Assembly: GCA_905216215.1 (NCBI GenBank)
Contig: CAJMSZ010000037.1
Coordinates: forward strand, 1 to 21,277
Origin: an uncultured bacterium
Lineage (GTDB): Bacteria > Bacillota > Clostridia > Lachnospirales > Lachnospiraceae
Direction: 5' to 3'
Length of the DNA stretch: 21,277 bases
The notes beneath the pieces are model-generated. The model ran no database searches. It saw only the letters and a list, made by a program, of their open reading frames with translations, and had not been told where the DNA came from. A program made the translations under genes and the position numbers. Below, piece after piece: positions 8,163-16,431 of the stretch (its first letter is position 1; each line of letters begins with the position of its first letter).

Positions 8163-9524
8163 CTAGGAACATACTTTTTCCAGTCCATGTACCCAGTCTG
8201 ACTTTAGGAAAATCAGTAAAAATACAACTGAACTGATAGTCCATGTAATCGGATATGCCCAGAATACCACGTTAATCTTGTGAATAAAGTGGATTGCCGT
8301 GGAAATATAGATGATTCGGATTCCACACCATACAATCATCATAACCAGCATAGGCACTACGCTTCGCCCGGCTCCTCTCTGAATGGCCGCCATACAATGT
8401 GAAAAAGCAAGCAGACAGTAGAAAATGGAAATCGTATGTGCCTGTGCAACCCCAATTCCGATAGCCGCCTGACTTCCTCCGAAAGCTGCAATCAGTGGTG
8501 TTGCAAAGACGAAAATGCATACACCAATCAGTTCTGCCATAAGCATAGAACAGGCCACTCCAAAGGCTGCTCCCTTCTTCGCCCTGTCATATTTCTTCGC
8601 TCCAAGGTTCTGGCTGACAAATGTGGTAAGGGTCTGACAGAAGCAAGTAACCGGCATGAAGGCAAAACCCTCGATTTTGAAATAAGACCCGGTTCCCGCC
8701 ATGGCATCTGCCCCAAAAATATTAATCTGGGACTGTACAAATACATTGGCAAAAGCAATCACAGAATTCTGGATTCCTGCCGGAATACCGTTGATTACAA
8801 TCTGCCTCAGCATTTCTTTGTCCAGACAGATATCTTTTAATTTAAGCCGGATTTCTTCCGGTTGATGGGTAAGCTGCCACAGACATAAGCAGGCGCTGAT
8901 GCATTGGGAAACTACCGTTGCGAAAGCCGCTCCGCCTACACCAAAATGAAACACTGCAATCAACACAAGGTCTAACACCACATTAATACCAGATGAAACA
9001 ATCAGGTAAATCAGTGGATGTTTACTGTCTCCAAGCGCCTGTATAATTCCCATAAGGAAATTATACATAATAAACCCAATTGAGCCGGCAAAGTAAACGC
9101 GGAAATAAGACAGGGAATTCGGCATTACTTCTTCCGGAACTCCGATCATCTGTAAAACATGCGGTGCAGTAATCTGAGAAATTATAGTAATCACAACACC
9201 ACAGATTAGGCCAAATCCCACCGCAGTATGCATGGCTTTCTTCATTTTGCAGTTATCACCGGCGCCAAAGTGCCTTGCAATCACAACACCGGCCCCAAGA
9301 CCGATTCCGTTAAAGAAGCCGACCATCAGGAAAATAAGCTGGCCGGATGAGCTGACCGCTGCCAGTGCATTATTTCCAAGAAAATTACCTACTATCAGCG
9401 AATCCACCGTATTATAAAGCTGTTGAAACAAATTCCCCCAGAACAGAGGAATTGCGAAAAAAACAATCCGTTTCCAAATTGGCCCATCTGTCATCAGAGT
9501 AGCCGAAGATGATGATTCCGCCAT
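8163..9524 (-). CDS. MATE-family multidrug/Na+ or H+ antiporter
   Basis: This is an integral membrane efflux protein of 453 residues, typical for the family (about 450), with around 12 predicted membrane helices in two related halves. The N-terminal family stretch FAIPLFWGNLFQQLYNTVDS and the following VGNFLGNNALAAVSSS are characteristic of MATE transporters, as is a second copy of the pattern in the C-terminal half (about 240-300). Such proteins extrude cationic drugs or metabolites using a sodium or proton gradient; the substrate cannot be assigned. An in-frame GTG at 9533 exists, but it overlaps the ribosome site GAGGTG. The ATG at 9524 has that site 6 nt upstream and is the better start. 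It is transcribed alone, with a terminator after the stop. Confidence 0.9.
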   Translation of the reverse strand: MAESSSSATLMTDGPIWKRIVFFAIPLFWGNLFQQLYNTVDSLIVGNFLGNNALAAVSSSGQLIFLMVGFFNGIGLGAGVVIARHFGAGDNCKMKKAMHTAVGFGLICGVVITIISQITAPHVLQMIGVPEEVMPNSLSYFRVYFAGSIGFIMYNFLMGIIQALGDSKHPLIYLIVSSGINVVLDLVLIAVFHFGVGGAAFATVVSQCISACLCLWQLTHQPEEIRLKLKDICLDKEMLRQIVINGIPAGIQNSVIAFANVFVQSQINIFGADAMAGTGSYFKIEGFAFMPVTCFCQTLTTFVSQNLGAKKYDRAKKGAAFGVACSMLMAELIGVCIFVFATPLIAAFGGSQAAIGIGVAQAHTISIFYCLLAFSHCMAAIQRGAGRSVVPMLVMMIVWCGIRIIYISTAIHFIHKINVVFWAYPITWTISSVVFLLIFLKSDWVHGLEKVCS

Positions 9525-9583
9525 TCCTTTCACCTCTTATTTCTTTTGTAATAATCACCTAGTCATATTGTTTTCGAATTTTA

Positions 9584-9607
9584 TGCCGGCTCATTCCTGA
9601 ACCGGCA
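9584..9607. repeat. GC-rich hairpin between tldE and the MATE gene
   Basis: TGCCGG (9584-9589) pairs with CCGGCA (9602-9607), with an inner TCA/TGA pairing. It could end the opp-tldD-tldE transcript. However, the side reached last on the minus strand is followed by ATAAAATT rather than a T-run; the plus-strand side is the T-richer one. Terminator function is therefore uncertain. Confidence 0.45.
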
Positions 9608-9616
9608 CTTTGTTAT

Positions 9617-9734
9617 TATATCATGATTCGCACCTTCGGCGCTCACCGCTGCTTCGCAGCCATCATAATCGCCGTTCGCCGCTCGCACTGAACAAGCTCC
9701 GCTTGCTCCTGCTCACTAACGCTCACTATATCAT
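9617..9734. repeat. GC-rich intergenic element bounded by 8-bp direct repeats
   Basis: About 118 bp that differ sharply in composition from the AT-rich flanks. Identical TATATCAT copies lie at 9617-9624 and 9727-9734. Inside are several small hairpins, such as GCTGCTTCGCAGC (9648-9660) and CAAGCTCCGCTTG (9693-9705), and repeated GCTCAC/GCTCGC words. It begins right after the tldE stop (9738-9740). It contains no open reading frame that I would support. It may be a small non-autonomous repeat of the kind scattered in clostridial genomes. Whether the direct repeats are target duplications is inference. Confidence 0.5.
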
Positions 9735-9737
9735 ATT

Positions 9738-11066
9738 TTACAGACCGGAAACAACCAGTTCTTTTACAAATACAGATGGTGTCACAAAGGCACCTGCCGA
9801 AGTAAACATGGTTCGATAATCATTTCCAAGAGCCCTGATTTCTTTTATCATATCGTAGAAATTTCCGGCAATTGTAATCTGATTGACCGGACTTTCTTTC
9901 CTTCCATTTTCTACCAGATATCCCCTGGAAATCAATGCGAAGTCACCGCTTACTACATCTGCACAGGCGAACATGCCGTCACAGCTTGTAATGTAAAGTC
10001 CACTTTGCATTTCCGCCAGAAGAGTCTCCAGACTTTTCTCCTGTCCATGCAGAACCAGATTCGTTACCCCAATTTCCGGTTTCCCTTTATAGCTTTTCTT
10101 AAATCCATTTCCGGTTGACTTCGTTCCTGCCATCTCTGCTTCTTCCTGATTATAGAGAAATTGTTTTAAGACACCTTTCTCAATCAGCTTCTTCGCTGCG
10201 GTTGGATTTCCCTCATCATCAAATGTACGGTTATTCACACCACCTGCCAAGGTCGGCTCTTCTGATAAGCAAATCACCTCTGAAGCAACCTTTGTATCCT
10301 TACTTTCTGACAACTTACTGAGTTTTTTCCGCACTTGTTCTGCACCAAAGGCACTCATATACATGCTAAGCATTTCGCAAATAATACTGTTCTTCAAAAC
10401 CACAGGATACTTTCCGGTCGCAACCGGCTTTGCGCCTTTCATGTTGCAGGCATCTTCGGCTGCTTCTTCAAACATCTGCTCGAAGTCTATATCTGATGCA
10501 TTTTGTACCACACAGGCATTTGCAGAAGTCTGAACCACTTCGCCATCTAGTGCTTCTGCCTGAAGCCATGCACTTGCATATTTGATAGTGTCCTCCATAC
10601 AGATTCCTTTATCATTTTGAATCTGTATAGTACGAATGGTTTCATCACAATCTGCAGAATTAAATTTATTCAGTTCCGGATATTTTTCTTTCACTGCTGC
10701 TTCTGCACTTAAAATGCCCTTTGTCAGCTCATCCATGGAACTGTTAGTAAAGTCCTTGGTTACCTTGGATGCGCACAGCTTCGATGCCTGAAATGGCATA
10801 CGGTTCATTTCTGCTGTCATTTTCAGCAAATGGATTGCTTCCTCAAACTGTTCTTCTGATAAATCTTCTACAGAAACTGCACCGGTCATTCCCTTGTATT
10901 CTCCCTGTACATAGCAGGAAGTCACTTCACATTTCTGATTTTTCCATGCCCGTCCTTGATAAGCATTTACGGAAACGTTCTTCTCTGTCTCACTATAAAA
11001 TCCAAGATTTTGAATTCCATTTTCATGGGCAGCTTTGGTAAAATTCTGGATAAATTCATTTAACAT
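9738..11066 (-). CDS. pmbA: TldE/PmbA-family partner of the TldD metalloprotease
   Basis: This 442-residue cytoplasmic protein belongs to the TldD/PmbA (peptidase U62) family. It lacks the HExxxH metal motif seen in the gene just upstream, as expected for the TldE subunit. The C-terminal half has family-typical stretches (GGVNNRTFDDEGNPT near 275-289 and GDFALISRGYLVENG near 374-388). In Escherichia coli, TldD and TldE form a heterodimeric protease that trims unfolded peptides and is needed for microcin B17 maturation and CcdA breakdown. The start at 11066 lies one nucleotide after the tldD stop, with AGGAGG inside the end of tldD, so the two are co-translated. Here the setting after a peptide uptake system suggests cutting of imported peptides, which is inference. 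Confidence 0.9.
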   Translation of the reverse strand: MLNEFIQNFTKAAHENGIQNLGFYSETEKNVSVNAYQGRAWKNQKCEVTSCYVQGEYKGMTGAVSVEDLSEEQFEEAIHLLKMTAEMNRMPFQASKLCASKVTKDFTNSSMDELTKGILSAEAAVKEKYPELNKFNSADCDETIRTIQIQNDKGICMEDTIKYASAWLQAEALDGEVVQTSANACVVQNASDIDFEQMFEEAAEDACNMKGAKPVATGKYPVVLKNSIICEMLSMYMSAFGAEQVRKKLSKLSESKDTKVASEVICLSEEPTLAGGVNNRTFDDEGNPTAAKKLIEKGVLKQFLYNQEEAEMAGTKSTGNGFKKSYKGKPEIGVTNLVLHGQEKSLETLLAEMQSGLYITSCDGMFACADVVSGDFALISRGYLVENGRKESPVNQITIAGNFYDMIKEIRALGNDYRTMFTSAGAFVTPSVFVKELVVSGL

Positions 11067-11067
11067 C

Positions 11068-12447
11068 TTACTGAATTCCTCCTACTGTCATATTACTTAC
11101 ACGAACGGTCGGCTGCCCTGCTCCGATAAAAAGTGCACCACTGGATGCGTAACAGAAGCCCTGACGGAGTTCATAATTTCCCGCAACCATATCCACACTC
11201 TGAAGTACAGTTCCGCCATTTCCAATCAGCGTGACTCCTCTTACAGGAATGGTTATTTTTCCGTTTTCAATCAAATAACATTCTCCTGCATTAAAATTAA
11301 AATCTCCTGTTGCCGATTCTACGGAACCACCATTGATTGCACTGACAAAAATACCACGCTCGGTAGAACGGATAATTTCTTCCGGAGTACTTTTTCCCGG
11401 TGCAATATAGGTATTTGTCATACGTGCCGTGGGCGCAAATTTATAATTCTGTCTTCTGGAAGAACCGGTTGGCTGAAGTCCTGCCCTAAGACCATTCAAT
11501 CGGTCTACCATATAGCTTTTCAGAATACCATTTTCAATCAGAATATTCTTCTGTGTCGGAATGCCTTCATCATCTACATGAAGGGAACCCCATTCATTTG
11601 CAATGGAGCCGTCATCCACCAGTGTTACCACATCAGATGCCACTTTCTTCCCGAGTTTTCCGCAAAATTCAGACGATTCATTGGCAATTACGGTAGCTTC
11701 CAGACTGTGTCCGCAGGCTTCATGGAAAAGGAGTCCTCCAAATCCATTTGCCACGACCACGCTCATCTGACCGCCCTTGCAAGGCTGCGCGTGTAACAAC
11801 ACCTTTGCCTGTCTGGCTGCCTCTCTGGCACTTGCCTCTACATCGATCAGATTGTAATATTCATGTCCACGCATGGCCCCCGGTCCATAATAACTGGTCT
11901 GGATATCTGTCCCACACTGGGCATATGCATTTGCAAACAATCGGGTCTTTTCGCGGTTATCTTCCACATAAAGTCCCTCTGTGTTGGCAATCTGCACCCG
12001 TTGCTCCATATCGGTAAGTTTTACACGCATACGGACAATCTCATTATCATAAGCCATTCCTGCCTTGATGGCAAGATTCAGTGGCTTCATACGCTGCTCT
12101 ATCGTAAGGTGGGATGCCGGAATAGTCTCCGGTCCCATCTTATAAATTTGTTTTTCTTTCAGGGCAACCCTGGCAAGGCTGTCGCCTTGCATTGCCTTCG
12201 TCAGGTCTGCTGTCAATTCCTTTAATGCCTTCTCAGAGCGGTCATTGGTATAGCCATAATAGCAATCCTTGTTCTTAAAAACACGGATTCCGACTCCACT
12301 CTCTCTTCCTGCCTGATTCTGTTCAATTCCCTCCGGGGTTGCCCAGGTTTCCTGAAACAAGCTGCTTTCGTCGAACACTTCTGCAAAATCTGCCCCTCGC
12401 AAAGCTGCTTCATCTAAGATGTCTTCAATCCTATTCTTTGAAAGCAT
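11068..12447 (-). CDS. tldD: TldD-family metalloprotease, catalytic subunit
   Basis: This 459-residue protein (family about 460-480) carries the zinc-site motif HEACGH at residues 242-247 (His242, Glu243, His247) within GGLLFHEACGHSLEA, the signature of TldD. Other conserved family segments are VDDGSIANEWGSLHVDDEG (about 279-297) and TGDFNFNAGECYLIENG near 390-406. It pairs with the TldE-type product encoded one nucleotide downstream. It starts 13 nt after oppF with AAGGAGAG as ribosome site, so it is the sixth gene of the opp operon. This linkage to an oligopeptide transporter makes intracellular degradation of imported peptides a plausible job; maturation of a modified peptide is the other known role, but no precursor peptide gene is visible here. 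Confidence 0.93.
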   Translation of the reverse strand: MLSKNRIEDILDEAALRGADFAEVFDESSLFQETWATPEGIEQNQAGRESGVGIRVFKNKDCYYGYTNDRSEKALKELTADLTKAMQGDSLARVALKEKQIYKMGPETIPASHLTIEQRMKPLNLAIKAGMAYDNEIVRMRVKLTDMEQRVQIANTEGLYVEDNREKTRLFANAYAQCGTDIQTSYYGPGAMRGHEYYNLIDVEASAREAARQAKVLLHAQPCKGGQMSVVVANGFGGLLFHEACGHSLEATVIANESSEFCGKLGKKVASDVVTLVDDGSIANEWGSLHVDDEGIPTQKNILIENGILKSYMVDRLNGLRAGLQPTGSSRRQNYKFAPTARMTNTYIAPGKSTPEEIIRSTERGIFVSAINGGSVESATGDFNFNAGECYLIENGKITIPVRGVTLIGNGGTVLQSVDMVAGNYELRQGFCYASSGALFIGAGQPTVRVSNMTVGGIQ

Positions 12448-12460
12448 CGTTTACTCTCCT

Positions 12461-13426
12461 TTATTTGAAATCCTGGCAATGATGACATGCCACAAAATGC
12501 TCTGGCGCAATTTCCTTCAGTTGTGGTGCTTCCTGTGCACATATTTCTGTCGCATATGGACATCTGGTACGGAACTTACATCCACTCGGAGCATTGATCG
12601 GGCTTGGTACCTCACCCTTGATTTCCATACGGTCTTTTGCTCCGTTTGCATCCGGGTCGGCGATCGGAATAGCCGACATCAGAATCTGCGTATATGGATG
12701 AACCGGATTTGCAAAAATCTCGGTACTTCCTGTCATTTCCACCAGACTTCCAAGATACATAACACCGACACGGTCAGAAATATGTCTTACCATGGAAAGG
12801 TCATGGGAAATAAACAAATAGGTAAGTCCTCTTTCTCTCTGCAATTTAATCAGCAGATTGACAACCTGTGCCTGAATGGAAACATCCAGAGCGGATATTG
12901 GCTCATCACAGACGATGAAATCAGGGTCAACAGCCAGTGCACGGGCAATACCGATACGCTGCCTTTGTCCACCGGAAAGTTCATGAGCAAAACGGTTGGC
13001 AAATTCTTCTTTCAGGCCAACACTTCTGAGAAGCTCTGCCACTTTCTTTCTTTTTTCTTCTGCCGAATATTTATAATGAACATCCATCCCTTCCGCTACG
13101 ATTTCCCCAATCGTCATACGAGGGTCCAGAGAAGAATATGGGTCCTGAAAAATGATCTGCGCCCTTTTCTTAAAATCAATCAAGTCAGAACCTTTTAATT
13201 TGCTGACATCTTTCCCGTCAAACAAGACCTCTCCGGAAGTTGCATCATACAATTTTAAAATAGTTCTTCCACAGGTTGTCTTTCCACATCCGGATTCACC
13301 AACCAGACCAAGGGTTTCTCCCTTTTTAATATAGAGGCTGACATTATCTACTGCTTTCAGCGTTCCTTTTTTTCCAACGCTGAAATATTTACATAAGTTT
13401 TTTGCTTCAACTAAATTCTCACTCAT
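12461..13426 (-). CDS. oppF: oligopeptide ABC transporter ATPase OppF
   Basis: This is one of two ATPases that power peptide import at the inner face of the membrane (321 residues). Visible motifs are Walker A GESGCGKT (43-50), Q-loop FQDP (93-96), signature LSGGQ (150-154), Walker B FIVCDEP (170-176) and switch His208. The C-terminal OppD/F extension carries cysteines at 283, 289, 296, 314 and 317 in the pattern known from this subfamily. The N-terminus (LVEAKNLCKYFSVGKKGTLK) is of the OppF rather than the OppD type. It begins 4 nt after the oppD stop with GAGGTG as ribosome site and is followed closely by tldD. Confidence 0.95.
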   Translation of the reverse strand: MSENLVEAKNLCKYFSVGKKGTLKAVDNVSLYIKKGETLGLVGESGCGKTTCGRTILKLYDATSGEVLFDGKDVSKLKGSDLIDFKKRAQIIFQDPYSSLDPRMTIGEIVAEGMDVHYKYSAEEKRKKVAELLRSVGLKEEFANRFAHELSGGQRQRIGIARALAVDPDFIVCDEPISALDVSIQAQVVNLLIKLQRERGLTYLFISHDLSMVRHISDRVGVMYLGSLVEMTGSTEIFANPVHPYTQILMSAIPIADPDANGAKDRMEIKGEVPSPINAPSGCKFRTRCPYATEICAQEAPQLKEIAPEHFVACHHCQDFK

Positions 13427-13430
13427 TAGC

Positions 13431-14444
13431 CTACACCTCTTTCTCGTAGAATGATTTTACTTTTGGCGCATCTGGATGCTGTAACCAGCATGACACTTTA
13501 TGCGTTCCATCTACCAGAGTTTCTTCCGGCATGGCTTCTTTACATATTCCCATACAATATTCACATCTTTCTGCAAATGGGCAGTGATTCAATTCGTTAA
13601 TTAAATCCGGTGGAGTTCCCTGAAGTGCATACAGCTCCTGCTTATTTTCTGTATCCAGTCTCGGTACAGAAGAAAGGAGTGCCCATGTGTATGGGTGCTT
13701 TGCATGGTGGAAAATCTCACGCACGGTTCCTCTTTCGATAACCTGTCCGGCATACATAACCTGAATACGGTCTGCGAAATCGGCAACCACACCAAGGTCA
13801 TGAGTAACCAGAATAATTGCTGTATTTAACTCTTTCTTTAATTCACCTAAAAGCTCCATAATCTGAGCCTGAATGGTTACGTCAAGAGCTGTAGTAGGCT
13901 CATCTGCAATCAGCAGGGCCGGATTACAAGAAAGTGCAATGGCAATCATAACTCTCTGGCGCATACCACCTGACATTTCGTGTGGATAGGCATCTACACG
14001 CTTTTCCGCATCCGGAATCTTAACCAGCTTCAGCATATTGATTGCTTCTTCTCTTGCTGCCTTCTTGTCCAATCCTCTGTGAAGAATCAGACTTTCCATA
14101 ATCTGTTTTCCAACAGTCATAGTTGGGTTTAAAGAAGTCATCGGATCCTGGAAAATCATACTGACTTCATCCCCACGATAACTTTGAAGTTCTTTCTTGG
14201 ACATCTTCATAACATCCTGTCCGCGATAAACCACCTGTGAACCTTCTTTAATTTCTGCAAATGGCTTCTGTAAGAGACGCATGATGGCTTTGGCTGTTAC
14301 TGTTTTTCCACATCCAGACTCTCCTACGAATGCCAACGTTTCTCCTTCATTCAGTTCAAAACTGACTCCACGTACAGCTTTTACTTCTCCTGCATAGGTA
14401 TTGAATGATACCCGCAGATTATTTACATCTAATAACTTTTCCAT
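13431..14444 (-). CDS. oppD: oligopeptide ABC transporter ATPase OppD
   Basis: This is the second ATPase of the peptide importer (337 residues). It has Walker A GESGCGKT (41-48), signature MSGGM (157-161), Walker B ALLIADEP (176-183) and switch His215. The tail contains cysteines 288, 294, 297, 301 and 319 within CPFAERCEYCMGIC, a cysteine-rich arrangement that in related dipeptide transporter ATPases has been linked to an iron-sulfur cluster. Whether one is bound here is not known. The ribosome site is AGAGGTTGG, and the gene starts 10 nt after oppC. It acts with OppF on the OppB/OppC channel. Confidence 0.95.
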   Translation of the reverse strand: MEKLLDVNNLRVSFNTYAGEVKAVRGVSFELNEGETLAFVGESGCGKTVTAKAIMRLLQKPFAEIKEGSQVVYRGQDVMKMSKKELQSYRGDEVSMIFQDPMTSLNPTMTVGKQIMESLILHRGLDKKAAREEAINMLKLVKIPDAEKRVDAYPHEMSGGMRQRVMIAIALSCNPALLIADEPTTALDVTIQAQIMELLGELKKELNTAIILVTHDLGVVADFADRIQVMYAGQVIERGTVREIFHHAKHPYTWALLSSVPRLDTENKQELYALQGTPPDLINELNHCPFAERCEYCMGICKEAMPEETLVDGTHKVSCWLQHPDAPKVKSFYEKEV

Positions 14445-14454
14445 AATCCAACCT

Positions 14455-15375
14455 CTACTTTCTTAATTTTGGATCCAATGCATCTCTGAGTCCATCACCA
14501 ATCAAAGTGAAGCAGAGCATAGTAAGAGCAATCATTCCTGCCGGAAAGAATAACTGTGATGGATAGAATTGGAACTGAGCCTGCGCTGCTGATGCAAGAG
14601 CACCCCAGCTTGTGTTTGGTGGCTGGATACCAAGTCCTAAGTAACTTAAGAAAGCTTCTGAGAAAATATATCCCGGAATATCAAAAGTGATTGCCACGAT
14701 AACAGTACTCAGTGTGTTTGGAATCATATGACGTACAATAATCTTACTTGATTTTACGCCCAAGGCTTTGGCCGCAAGCACGTACTCTTCATTTTTAATG
14801 GTAAGCATCTGTGCACGGACCATTCGGGCGGTTCCACACCAGCCGGTAATGGTCATGGCCAGAATCAGGGTAAACATACCCTTACTGTTTAATACAATAG
14901 AAAGCACAATTACCACGATTAAGTATGGTACACTAATCAGAATTTCTACAATACGCATCATAATATCATCTACGATTCCACCGAAAAATGCTGCGATTCC
15001 TCCATAGAGACATCCGATGACTGCCGAAAGAAGAGCCCCCACAATACCAATGGTTAAAGATACACGCCCTGCAATCCATACACGGGCAAAAATATCACGT
15101 CCCAATTTGTCTGTACCGAACCAGTGTTTTGCACATGGTCCCATGTTAATAGCAGTTTCATCTACCTGTTCGAACGCATAACCGCTGAGCTTAGGCCCGA
15201 TGATTACCATTAATACAATTGCAGCGAGAACAAACAATGCTACTGTTGCGATTTTATTTTTTCGGAATCTTCTCCATGCATCCTGAAAATACCCCACACT
15301 AGGTCTGGATACAGATTCGATACCGTCATTTTCAATACCAATAATCTGAAATTTTTCTTTAGAAATATTCTGCAT
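14455..15375 (-). CDS. oppC: oligopeptide ABC transporter permease OppC
   Basis: This is a membrane permease of 306 residues. A cytoplasmic N-terminus of about 40 residues is followed by a first helix (43-62). The periplasm-side conserved segment HWFGTDKLGRDIFARV (84-99) is typical of OppC/DppC, and a set of helices spans about 106-300. The EAA loop that docks on the ATPases reads EYVLAAKALGVKSSKIIVRH near residues 197-216. It starts with ATG 12 nt after oppB, with GAGGTG as ribosome site. With OppB it forms the channel for peptides delivered by OppA. Confidence 0.95.
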   Translation of the reverse strand: MQNISKEKFQIIGIENDGIESVSRPSVGYFQDAWRRFRKNKIATVALFVLAAIVLMVIIGPKLSGYAFEQVDETAINMGPCAKHWFGTDKLGRDIFARVWIAGRVSLTIGIVGALLSAVIGCLYGGIAAFFGGIVDDIMMRIVEILISVPYLIVVIVLSIVLNSKGMFTLILAMTITGWCGTARMVRAQMLTIKNEEYVLAAKALGVKSSKIIVRHMIPNTLSTVIVAITFDIPGYIFSEAFLSYLGLGIQPPNTSWGALASAAQAQFQFYPSQLFFPAGMIALTMLCFTLIGDGLRDALDPKLRK

Positions 15376-15387
15376 CTTGCCACCTCA

Positions 15388-16317
15388 CTATTTATCTCCT
15401 GCCACGCGGATACGTGGGTCGAGAATCATATATACAAAATCTACTACCAGCTGCATTACGATAAACAGTACTGCATAAAATACGGTCGTTCCCAATATCA
15501 TAGAATAATCGTTATTATTAATAGAACTAACATAATAAAAACCGATTCCAGGAATAGAGAACATTCTCTCTGTAACAAAGGCTCCGGTAAATACACCAAC
15601 CACACTACTTGAGAAAATAGTGACTGCCGGAAGAAGGGAGTTGCGAAGTACATGTCTAAAGATGACTTTGCGTTCACTTAAGCCCTTTGCTCTTGCTGTA
15701 AGGACATAGTCCTGATTCAGTGTATCAAGCATACTGGATTTGATATAACGTGCATAGGTTGCAATCGAGCTGAAACTCATAACAATAATAGGTAAAATTA
15801 AATGTTTTGCAGTTCCCCAGCCAGATGCCGGAAGTGCTTTCATTTTTACTGCAAAGATATACTGCATCAAAGATGCCAATACGAATACCGGAACTGTTGC
15901 ACCAATAATCGCGATAAACATTACAATATAATCAGGCCACTGATTTTTCTTCAGGGCAGCTACAATACCGAGAAGCACACCGATTACGGTACCGATAATA
16001 AGGGCAATTCCTCCAACCATACCGGAAATAGGTGATGTTCTGGCAATTTCACTCATGACGGAACGTCCCGGATAAGTGATACTTTCACCAAGGTCAAAAT
16101 GTAACAGACCTTTCATGTAGAGAAGATACTGTTCAAAAAGTGGTTTGTCCAAACCGTATTTTGCATAGAAGTTTGCTTTTGTCTGTTCTGGAAGCGAACG
16201 CGCCATATTTGCCAGTGGGTCACCAGGAATGCTTCTCATCAAGAAGAATGTCAATGTAGCAACTGCGAATATGGTAAAAATCATATAACAGACACGTTTT
16301 ACAGTGTATTTTTTCAC
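15388..16317 (-). CDS. oppB: oligopeptide ABC transporter permease OppB
   Basis: This is a membrane permease of 309 residues with about six helices (near 10-28, 98-120, 131-156, 172-190, 228-250 and 274-300). The family start pattern IPGDP lies at 30-34, and the EAA loop DYVLTARAKGLSERKVIFRH at about 203-222. The start codon is GTG at 16317, with AAGGGGG 8 nt upstream; this is the only GTG start I accept in the window. The 114-nt gap to oppA holds a strong stem-loop, so oppB probably receives fewer transcripts than oppA. Confidence 0.94.
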   Translation of the reverse strand: MKKYTVKRVCYMIFTIFAVATLTFFLMRSIPGDPLANMARSLPEQTKANFYAKYGLDKPLFEQYLLYMKGLLHFDLGESITYPGRSVMSEIARTSPISGMVGGIALIIGTVIGVLLGIVAALKKNQWPDYIVMFIAIIGATVPVFVLASLMQYIFAVKMKALPASGWGTAKHLILPIIVMSFSSIATYARYIKSSMLDTLNQDYVLTARAKGLSERKVIFRHVLRNSLLPAVTIFSSSVVGVFTGAFVTERMFSIPGIGFYYVSSINNNDYSMILGTTVFYAVLFIVMQLVVDFVYMILDPRIRVAGDK

Positions 16318-16363
16318 AAAAAGTTCCCCCTTAACCTGTAAAATTAGGATTCTGATTTGATAT

Positions 16364-16401
16364 AATAGGCCATTACTCCTATTAATAAGTAATGGCCTAT
16401 T
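16364..16401 (-). terminator. intercistronic stem-loop between oppA and oppB
   Basis: AATAGGCCATTACT (16364-16377) and its exact reverse complement (16388-16401) form a perfect 14-bp stem with a 10-nt loop. On the minus strand the stem is followed by ATATC rather than a long T-run. It is therefore better read as a partial terminator or an RNA-stabilising element that lets oppA messages outnumber the rest of the operon. Such hairpins after binding-protein genes are well known. Confidence 0.65.
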
Positions 16402-16431
16402 CGTTTACAGCTTGATATCTAAATCATCATC

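Noticed and set aside
11035..11796. 253-codon plus-strand open frame
   Set aside because: It is antisense to tldD, whose motifs are unmistakable. No ribosome site or family resemblance was seen.
9738..12447. Microcin or modified-peptide maturation locus because of tldD/tldE
   Set aside because: No precursor peptide or modification enzyme gene is seen nearby. Linkage to opp favours peptide degradation.
12419..13198. 259-codon plus-strand open frame
   Set aside because: It is antisense to oppF and rich in Cys, His and Ser as typical of a shadow frame.
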